Below the pieces are notes generated by a model that saw nothing but the letters and a program-made list of their open reading frames with translations, had not been told where the DNA came from and ran no database searches. Source: Semisulcospira habei (lineage: Eukaryota; Mollusca; Gastropoda; Semisulcospiridae). From it: a stretch of 64,000 nt of DNA. This document shows, piece after piece, positions 9,880-20,715 of the stretch (position 1 is its first letter; the number at the start of each line of letters is the position of its first letter). Made by a program: the position numbers and the translations under genes. The stretch is taken from NCBI GenBank assembly GCA_036245525.1, contig BTPG01000006.1, positions 70,981,964 to 71,045,963 of the forward strand, given 5' to 3'.

Positions 9880-12800
9880 CAAATAAAAGGTGAAGGAGTT
9901 AATTGTGTGTATTGTCTGCTGGTCTGTGAATTGCGGCTTATTGTGTACCGGTCTCTGATTTCGGACTCGAAGTCCAGAATTGCAAACCAGCACACGCGTG
10001 GATTCCTCATGAACCACAGTGAGAAGTTAAAGGCCCACTACCGCCTAACTGTTCAAAGATCTGTTCTGTAACAGGTAGTTACGAAATGCTGCACACAAAT
10101 CTAGCTATGGTTAGACGCAGGACAATCCAGTTTTGCACACGTCGTCTGTATATCAAGTAACCTGAAAATGACTCCACTCCGTTCTATGAATACAACTCTT
10201 TCAGTACGAGAAACAGCAACAACAACAACAAAAATTGACTGACACGCTAACGGCAGCGCAGAATAAATAAGTGCGATTACGCGTGTGCTTTTGCTGCATA
10301 TTGAACCTGCTGTTAAAGTTCATTAGGTGTGTCGACGAGGAATAACACACACACACACACAAATGGTATTGAATTGTGTGTTCAGGTGTATGCGTAATGG
10401 TACTTTAATAGGTACAAGAAAATTTGTCATGCTAAGACAACTTGTATTGCTCATTTACAATTATCTTTTTTTAGTTGTCGAATGGGTGGCTGGATGGATG
10501 GATGGGTTTGGGGTGGATAGGTGAGTGCGTGGGTGAATTGATGGATGGCTGTCTGGATGGATGGATCGATGTACCCTTAAATCGGTAAGTTCAGATTATT
10601 TTGTGATGAACCATTTACTGAATTAATATGGATGCTATAGCTTTACATTTCAGTGCGCTTATTTGCTTTGCTGGAACAAATGGTATTATGTTTGTTTGTT
10701 TTATGGTGACTGAATTAATCACAACGAATGCCTAGGCTGTTTATTCACATAATAAACGACTTTAATTAACACCTAGTTCATGACGGGCATTAGTTCCAGA
10801 ACAGGTACTCTTCAATATTTCACGACATCTGGGAACCATAAACCAGTCCACGTCATTTGCGTTGACGTTTACTGTGGTGCTTAATTTACACTGAACTGCA
10901 AGGAAAATACATCCAGAATACGAAAGGTTATAGGGCCCACGTCAGCCCCAGGATTATTTTAATGTGGGGTGGAGGGTAGGGGAGTGCGGGGTAGGGTGCT
11001 AAATAAGTAACTGGGATCAGTAAATCTCCCATTCCCTGAAGCGGGCATATCGCACAATCACTGGATTTCCGACCCATTGATGCATGCCCTCATTAGCAAA
11101 ACGTCTTCGAGCCCACGACGGTCGCAGTGGGCCCGCGCACAGACGTGCTGCCAGAGGACCTTTGCGCATTGGGCGGGAAAAAAATCTTGGTTATTGGGGG
11201 TCCAGGTGTATTTGGCGGTGTGGACAGCTGTCACTTGCTGAGAGCACCCTCCCCCTCCCCTACCCCCTTGTTTTGTTTTTGAGTGGTTTTTTTTTTTTTT
11301 CGGGACGGGGGAGGGGGGCCTAGACCAGCTAGATCTATGACCATTGCACAGTTTTCTCCCTTATCAGTGTTTTTACTGGCTACTGCGTACTTTCTCCTGG
11401 ATTCTAAGAGCGCCAGCCTAGCCACCCGTGTTTGTTTCTTTATAATGCAGCACAGTAAGTACACTAAAATAGGACTTACTGTCTTTTACCTTTTCAGGGC
11501 AGAAGTTATATCCGATACAAAATTAAAAGGCCATGTCCCGAAGGTGTATCTTCGGTTTAGCCGCAGAGCAGGCGGCACTAGCCTTTCTCGCTGACGGCTA
11601 GGGTTCAAAGGACTTTCGGGATTGCGCTCGCGTTGATGTTGGCCGGCCGACGGTTTAAACACAAACGCGAATAGGTCTAAGACTGAGTCTTTAATTTGAA
11701 AAACAGCTCATAAATATACACATCCCTCGCTGCCAGTGCACGCACACGATGTTTCTGAAAATTTTTGTTAGTTCAACGCCAAAGAGCCCCTGCCGCCCAA
11801 AGAGGACACGAAGTGGTGTCAGCAAGAAGCATAGATCCTCATGAGCCCCCGCGACAGCGGGGGCTCATGAGGATCTATGTCTCTTGCATCTGGGCCTAGT
11901 TCCATTTTCCTCGGCGGTGACGAAGTGAACTGGCGACTCACGTATGCTTCCTGGTACATGGTGTGGTTGTAGGAGCAGTGTCGGATGGACCAGTTCTCAA
12001 AGCAGGCCCTGTACAGCTGTATACCCCGGACGACGAAGCGGTGAAAATCCTTCGACGTGGCTTTTTTCAGATCGTTTTTCCGAGGTATCCGAGACAAAAA
12101 CCTTGAGTATAGCCTAGAAACAGACCAGAAACGTGGAAGAGCCGCGGCCAGTCCCGGAAGAGGGATACAATGTGGTGTCAGCAAGAGCCATAGAACACCA
12201 TGAGCCCCCGCAACTGCGGGAGCTCACGATGTTCTATGGCTCTTGCAGCTGGATCCCGTTCGGTTTATCTCCCCCAATTCCATTTAATTGAATTCAATTC
12301 AGTTCAATTTAATGCAATTCAATAAACTTTATTCATCCCGCTAGGAGCAATTCAAGTGGTCCGATAGGCTCAATGACTCAAACGTACATTTTGCTTCATG
12401 TAGTGCCGATAACCAACAGATCTGATTACGAGACCCGAATCAAAATGTCCAAGTCGTCAGACGAAGACATTTTGATTTGGGTCAAGTAATCACATATGTC
12501 AGTTATCGGCACTATATCAAGCAAAATAATTTGTCTAAATATAATGTATGTACCCAGGACGAAACAAAACTTTACATTGCGTCTTTCAGTTTGTGACTGA
12601 TTGCTGTGTTCAGACAAAACCTGTGATTGGCAGACAACTGCGTTTCGGACTATCGACTGAGTTCCCAGATTTCGTCTGACTATGAAAAATCAGTGCTTTC
12701 TACTCGTCATTAGATCACGGATAATGACGGAAAATACCAGCGAGTTTGTTTATTTTGCCTTTTTCTCGGGTTGTCTCTATCGCTAGCGGGCGTCTCGTGA

Positions 12801-14055
12801 ATTTTACTCAAGCAGCGATTCGTTTCACACGTTTGCTGGCCCATGCTCTCCGTTCATGCGTGTGCACGGGGAAGTAATTTCAAGCGTACGTTTACTAAAA
12901 AGTATTTCATCACTACTGCATGAAAGGAACTCGCTAATGTTGCAGTATGAGCATATTTTGCGTCTCCGTTTTGACAAATGGAAATATCGAGATTGAAGTG
13001 TTTGGGCCTGCAAAGGATTTTGGGAAGGAAAGTAGATCAAGCAAGTTCATAAATAATAATTTGCTTGTTATACAATATATCAATACACGCGTCAAAGAAG
13101 GGAAAACGTTATGGAGTGAGTACATGATATATGACTTTGCTTGTAACAATGGCGGATATAACAAAAGTCGGATAAAGCAACACTTTTCAGGGATCCCTAC
13201 AGCACCATTTTTCAACATAATTGCTTCGTTTATAACAAACTTCAGATGTAAGAAGAAAAACGTTTCACTTCATTAGGGTCCCGATTTGATATATTCAAAA
13301 TATACTGTAATTTGAAATACTTTAGGCGAGAACTGACCTTGGGGTTGGATGCCTAAAGGACAAAATGATTTTGGCGTCGGGATTGAAGTGTCGGATGTGC
13401 TGTCCTAGGACCACTCGAGGTTCCAGACATCCTTGGTTCCCGTCAAGCACAATCCAGTAGAAAGAATCCCACAGGTAGGATGGAGATCCGTCACCTACAA
13501 CAAGCAGACGAAGTGAGTCCAGTATGCGTTTTAACTCATTCAGCCCCGACACACCACAGCAAGACTTGGATCGAGCATGATAGTTCAAGGATGGTGCCAG
13601 AAAAGCTTGGCGCCCATAGGCGCCAAGCTGTTCTGATCCAACCCTTTAACTATCATGTTAGATCTGTTTCTAGAATTGTCAAACAGTCTTTCAGAGGACA
13701 ACTTCAAAATTTTGGGATTCGGTCCCGGGCCACAATGTGTTAACTAACCTGGGAGGTGGGGGTGGGGGCGTTGATGGGTGGCTGAGGGTGGATTAGTATA
13801 ACAACTATGAAAATCACAAGAAATAGATGGCCTAGAAACGAAGAGAGAATCCTAAATATAACACGCCATCTCAGAATCCCGCTCATGGAAATACAAAACC
13901 AGAAGTGACCGTTGTTTTGCGCACGTTGAACCTGTTGTCTTGAACACTCTACCCGAAGACATTAGACATTTTTCCTCATTCACTGCCTTTAAATCGGTCC
14001 TCAAGACCCACCTGTTCGATACTCCAATGTAGCTTAGTTATTTGTGATTATATAC

Positions 14056-14113
<58 letters not shown>

Positions 14114-17100
14114 TGTGTGTGTGTGTGTGTGCGTGTGTGTGTGCATGTGTGTGTGTCTATGTGTGTGTGTGTCTGTGGGTGTTTGTTTCTCTGGCTTATG
14201 GCACACCCCCACCCCTCCCATGATTTGTAAAGCGCTTAGAGCTTATTTTAGGATAAGCGCTATATGAGTAGTCATTGTTATTATTATGATTAGTATTAAC
14301 CCATTCAGCCCTGACGCACTATAGCAGGAGATGGGTCGACCATGATAATTCAAGGGTAGTGCCAGATTAGCTTGGCGTCTGTCGGCGCCAAGCTAATCTG
14401 GCACTGCCCTTTAATTATCATGGTCGATCCATTTCCTGCAACTGGTGCATAGTCATTAGATGACGCCTCCAAAATTTGGGAAATACTGCCGTCGGGTTGA
14501 ATGAGTTAACAAGATCGCAAAACAGAAAATGTCGCACGGTGATTTATAAGCCTGAAGACGAACTAGAACAAAATGAGAATGTTTGCACAGAATGTTTGCA
14601 AATAATTATAAGAAATAATCGAGATATTTAACGTAAGCAAAAGGCAATCTTCCTTTTGGAAAACGGAAGGACAAGAACATCCAAACAGCGGTAACGTGTA
14701 CTTTATATGGCTCAGGATTAAGCAATACGACGCGAGAAGAGCCAAGCGATAAACATTCCCACAAGTGATGACTTCATGCATGGATACCGGCATACACCGA
14801 TGGATCAACAACAGATGCAGTTCAGAATGGAGGGGCTGGGGTGTACATTCAGTACCCATGCGGAAAATGGCAGGCAGAGGCAGTACCAACAGGCCTTCAC
14901 TGCACAAATTACAGAACTGAGGTGGAAGCCCTGGTCCGCGCTGCAAACACCCTTAGTGGCACTGCAGACCCTGATGCCCAGATTGTTCTCCTGACTGATG
15001 CCATGTCAACAGCAAGCAAACTGCCACGTCTAGAAGAGGTGCTGCAAAACATCAATTGCACCAGACTGGTGTTGCAGTGGATCCCTTCACACTGTGGCAT
15101 CTACGGCAATGAAGAAACTGACAGAATGGTAAAGGTGGGCGCAGAGGAAGAACAAGATGAAAATGGAGTCAGCTTCACAGAGATGAAGACCAGCATTAAG
15201 TCTGTGTACAGACTACCATAACGGCCCCTAGATAGTTACCATAAGCTGTCCAGACAAGAGCAGGTGACCATCTTCCGTCTGAGGACCGGGCACAACCGAC
15301 TCAATTTCCACCTGCACAGACGCTTCCACCTCGTGCCATCTCTCCTGTGCCCTTATGGAGACGCAAAGCAGACCACAGAGCACATCCTCCAGGACTGTGG
15401 GAACAACCAGCTGCTGAGGGAGGAGATATGGCCGAAGCCCGCCACTCTACAAGAAAACTGTACGGGCCTGTGGAGGCGCTACAGAAGACCACAGATTTCA
15501 TTTTTAGAGCCAAACTCCAAGTGTGACGGCGTTCGAGAAGACGATGACTTCATGCGATTCACCGTAGACCGCAATGAGATGGCATTAGTTGCCTGCTTGG
15601 CGTCAAACTCAGGTAACAAAATCATTAACTTACCAAAGATTTTCTCGGATGTGCCCCCACCACTGAGATCTGCAGCCACCTCTTTGAGTCCATCTCCCGT
15701 CACTCGGTCCAGATAATCTCTCAAGGGAACGCCGCCTGCGAGGCAGTATTAAAGTAACATATTAGCCCATTCAGCCCTGACGCACTACAGCAGGAGATAG
15801 GTCGACCATGATAATTCAAGGGTAGTTCCAGATTAGCTTGGCGCCTATCGGCGCCAAGCTAATCTGGCACTACCCTTGAATTATCATGGTCGATCCATCT
15901 CCTGCAACAAGTGCATAGTCGTAAGATGACGCCTCCAAAATTTGGGAAATACGTGCGTCGGGCTGAATGAGTTAAATAAATTCCCAAAGAGAAATGAGAC
16001 GCCCGTATTTTGTTTTTGTGTTTTAAAAAAAAAAAATTCTTTCGGATTTGAATCCGTTTTCAAAATAGAGATGTAGACAGAAATAGACTCCCTGTACTTT
16101 TCTTCTTGGTTGATAAAATCCGACATTTTGATAAACTTGGTTATACTTGTCCTTTCTAAACATGGTCGGTCGTTCTACGTTGGGTGTTTCTGTGTAAACC
16201 ATGAGGCAATAAAAACGCGATTTTTTTTTTCATCGTAGAGTTTTCGCCGTAATGCTTTGTTCTGTTTTATTTTAACACAATTTGTTATATAATGTTTTGA
16301 AAGGAGTGTCTTGTCTCGTGTAAAAAGAGATTTTAGACTTATAACGTCATCAATGACCCCATCTTCACGGAATTCTGAAAGTGAAATGGGGAGCATTTGC
16401 AGAGGACACAACTGAAAACCAACCAGCGTGCAATGTCACTAGGGTCAGTATGAATGAAAATCCGGCCTGTTTGGTCTTGACCTACTTTTCATTCGTCAAA
16501 GGCGCCTACAAAATCAAAATGCCTTACTAAAACGAAAAACAAACAGTTGTTTATTTATATGTTAGCGGCCATATTTTTTCCGATTAAATGGATATGGGGG
16601 TGTTCCTCATCTCTTTGTGAACCACTGGAGCATAAAAATATCTCGAATGTAATTCAGATTGCAGAAAATCTGATTTATTAAGAAAATGCTGTGCACCAGA
16701 TGTTCTGTGTCTCTAGAGAATTTTATTATTCAAATTTCTTTTGAGGCAGTTTAGAACAACATAAGCAGTCCCCAAAACATGTGGATTAAGGCATCCTACA
16801 TGAAACGTGCTTGTCACAGTGTGTCCAGTTTTGTTTATTTTCACCACAAGTGAAACCCTGTGTTTTCCAATCAGCTAAGGGCGAAAAGAATTTGTGTGCA
16901 GATAGCTCAGACTGTATGCTCAGCATGTAAGTAAACAACAAAGATAATGTTCTTGTTTTTTGCGGGTACATTTACCGACACATCTGGCGTTTTTGTTCCT
17001 CTAAGTATATTTTACGCTCAGTTACCATTAGGTCTGGATTCAGCAAAAACTTCAATAAAAACGGAAACCATTAATTTTCAAGTCAAATTATTTCAGGTCA

Positions 17101-19320
17101 GGCTAGGCTGAGTCAAGTCAAGTCATGGTTTAACCCTTTCAGCGCCAACACCCTACAGCAGGAGATTGATTGACCATGATAATTCAAGGGTAGTGCCAGA
17201 TTAGCTTGGCGCCTTCAGGCGCCAAGCTAATCTGGCACTACCCTTGAATTATCGTGGGCAATGCACCTCCTGCAAGTGGTACATAGTCGTTAAGTAACAC
17301 TTCCAAAATTTGGGAAGCGCGCCCATGGCGCTAAAAGGGTTATCTGTTCACTGGTATTTTTGCGTCTTACCTTTGACAGGCACGTCGTCTTTGGGGAATT
17401 CCTCTTTAGACAGATGTTCGAAGCGATCTCTGTCCCACCAGTGGTACTCCTTCATAGTGCCCTGCATGACGTCCGGGTGCAGGCGGATTCTCCTGGAACA
17501 GCGCAACATGAAGTGGTCATGAGCTATAACTCAATCTAATTCTGTTCATTTTATGAAGATGCAAAGTTTATGCTATGATATTAGTTAACCCTTTGGCTGT
17601 CGGTAACGATTTTTGTCGCGATGATTCCCGCGGGAATCATCGCGACAAAAACCGCTACCGACAGCCGAAGGGTTAAGAAATTCCCAACAAAGAAAGAAAC
17701 ACGCTTAGAATGACATGCACTATGTCCATCATTACCTATACATGTCAGTGGTTCCCCCTTTCGCCACACCTGCCAGGTAGAAGTAGGGAGCACACCTGAG
17801 TCCTCTCTGCTCTTCAGGGTTCTCGTACCAGCAGGGGTTCTTACTTCTGGGGATCAGTTCTCGTGGCTCCTGACGAAAAAACGTTTGTGCTTTTTTCACA
17901 CAAAACCAGTTTACTTCAGTGGTGTTTACTCTTCAAAAGAAAACCCGTCACTTCAGAGAAAAACTTATAAGTAACCAACTTCAAGAGATACTTATTCTCA
18001 AGAGCCTTCAAAGTTGCTGAAACCACTTTCTATCAATGTTCGTTCGATGGCTGGCGATTCTTTGACGTTTACTGTGCAATGATTTGCTTCAACAAAAAGT
18101 AAATCTCCATCACCACCTCCAATAAAAGAAAAATACGAACATGCATCGGAAAAACAAGAGGCATAGATCCTCATAAATCACCCGCAGGTTGCCGGGGCGC
18201 ATTAGGCTCTATGCACCTTGAAGAAAGACATGGAACAATCCCCTTAAGACTCACCTTTGAGATAATTTACTTCAAATACACATAGAAATCCTTCGAATTC
18301 ATACTTGGCTTAGCATGTTGTGAAAAAAGGTCTCAAACATGTCTTCGAGTTGCTCGCGAAAGGTATAGATCCTCATGAGCCCTCACAATCTGCGGGGTTC
18401 AGGAGGATCTATGCCTCTTGCAGGTGGATAATGAACACCTTTGACTTACTTCAAAAGGAAATCCTGCGAATTTGTGCTTGGTTTTACATCGTGGGAAGAG
18501 CGGCTGGTCCCCAACAAACACGTCGTCGAGGCCAGCAACTGCTGTGCGGGGCCAGGAGCTTGAAAACCATGCCGGGTATTCGTACCCTTCTGACATTGCA
18601 CTTGGATTTGAACTCTGGGATGTGATCGTGGGTGCTCGAGGTTCCACCTGAAACAGTATGAAATAGGAAATCTAGACCAAAAATGTGGCTGACAGTCAAG
18701 CGTGTAAAATGCAAATAAAATCGCAACACGGACCGCCCCCCAAAAAAAAAAAAAAAAAATAATAATAATAAATAAATAAATAAAAATAATTTTAAAAATA
18801 AATTAATTAAAAAATGATAATAATTAATAATAATAACAAATAATAATAATACTAATAATAAATAATAATAATAAATAATAAATAAATAAATAAATAAACA
18901 AATAGCAAACAATAAATCAATCAATAAGACAATTATAACACAAATGTGTTGTTATCGTTCTTTTAAAGCTTGTTTCTTTCTTTGTTGGGATTTTCTAAGG
19001 ATGAAATAGGACCAGAAACAGGTCAGTCTCGGTATATCGCGGTATCATCGCGAAACCATACAGACAGACGGCATCATTTTCAAAATCGCGCCATTTCAGT
19101 GCTCAGTATACCATAACAATTAACATAGATCTGCGACGGAAAAAAAAACACTTGGCAAGATAAACCACATGATAAGCAAAACGACTGTGCGCGGGGCAGC
19201 TAAGGCAGACGTCGACCCGATGATCTTTCTCTCACCAGAGCCAGAGACCAGTGCGCGTTGTATCAGATACCTCTGTATACTGGGCTGACATATGTATGTA
19301 TATAAACAAATAATAATAAT

Positions 19321-19411
<91 letters not shown>

Positions 19412-20664
19412 AATAATGATAATAATAATAATAATTTTAAAAAAATAATGCCGGTTATTCTGCGAATCGGCTCAAAGCGCCGCGAACTGAACCCAATACG
19501 CACGCTCACGTGACACACACGCATTCACGCTAAAGACAAACACAGTACAAGACAAACACGGGACATTCACGTGGTGCGAAGGGTCAGCTCAGCTACTGGT
19601 TTTTTTTTTAAATTTTGATCGCTTGTATTTGAAATGTATAAAGTGGCCTGAAACCTGTACCAAAATGAAACCACTCTGGGCTTTCACATCCTTGATACAA
19701 TATTTAGGATTCGATGTCCATCGCGTAAACATGCGTAGGTTGATATGATGAGATGTGACAAAGGATACGATATTTTAGATACGAAATTTAAAAAATCAGT
19801 GCAATGTGAAACAAAACTTCACGAAAAGATAACGGTGTGAATTGTCGTACCCTAGCAACAAGATCTTTGAAGTCGATGTGGCTGGTGTGCTCGCGAATAA
19901 ATGGAAGACATTATAAAATAGAGTACATCAAGAAACATGTACTTTGTATCATTGATTAACGTGATTGATAACAAGAAAGATATGATTGGGCCAGACCATT
20001 CCTGTGCAGACCACATCAAAGATGGCCTAACTAGACCGGGTAAGGTAAAATAGGGTAAGGTAAGGTAAAATAATAGAATGTAAAACAAGACAAGATAAAA
20101 GAAATTAGATGAGACAAACTAGTATTTGACAAAGCTACACGCATAAGGTGGCCATAGAACACAATGGAACAACAAGTAAAGAAACGCGTGTATACCTGAA
20201 GAGCTATCCCAGATAATTTGGGCAATAAATGTATCTGTTGTGGTAATTCCGCCTTTGTTGCCTCCGGTGATATCCTTTGTGGTGGCTGCGGTGCTGTATT
20301 AGGCGACTGATTATGGGATATCTTGGATATTATGTGAAACTTATTCAGCACTTCAGATGTGGATTCGGTTTTGTTTGCCACTGGAACCGTCCTGGGATAT
20401 GATGTTTCCTCTTCTGTGTACCTGTAGGTTTCAGATTTGTTTTTAAAAGTTATATAATAACGTTAGCTATCTCAATTAGCTCTTTGTCTGTCGATAGCGG
20501 TTTTTTTGGCGCGAACGATTCCTACAGGAATCATCGCGACAAAAACTGTTACCGACAGCCAAAGGGTTAAACAGATCGAGTTAGCTCCCTTCTTAATACT
20601 GTCTTAAAATAGCTAAACCTTATAATTTTAGTGAATGTTATTTAAATAAACCTATCTCTTGAAT

Positions 20665-20715
<51 letters not shown>

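Noticed and set aside
20031..20381. A 116-residue minus-strand frame beyond sulfotransferase exon 2
   Set aside because: Only 20196-20421 is coding. The rest is read-through past the GTATAC donor into TACCC-type repeats.
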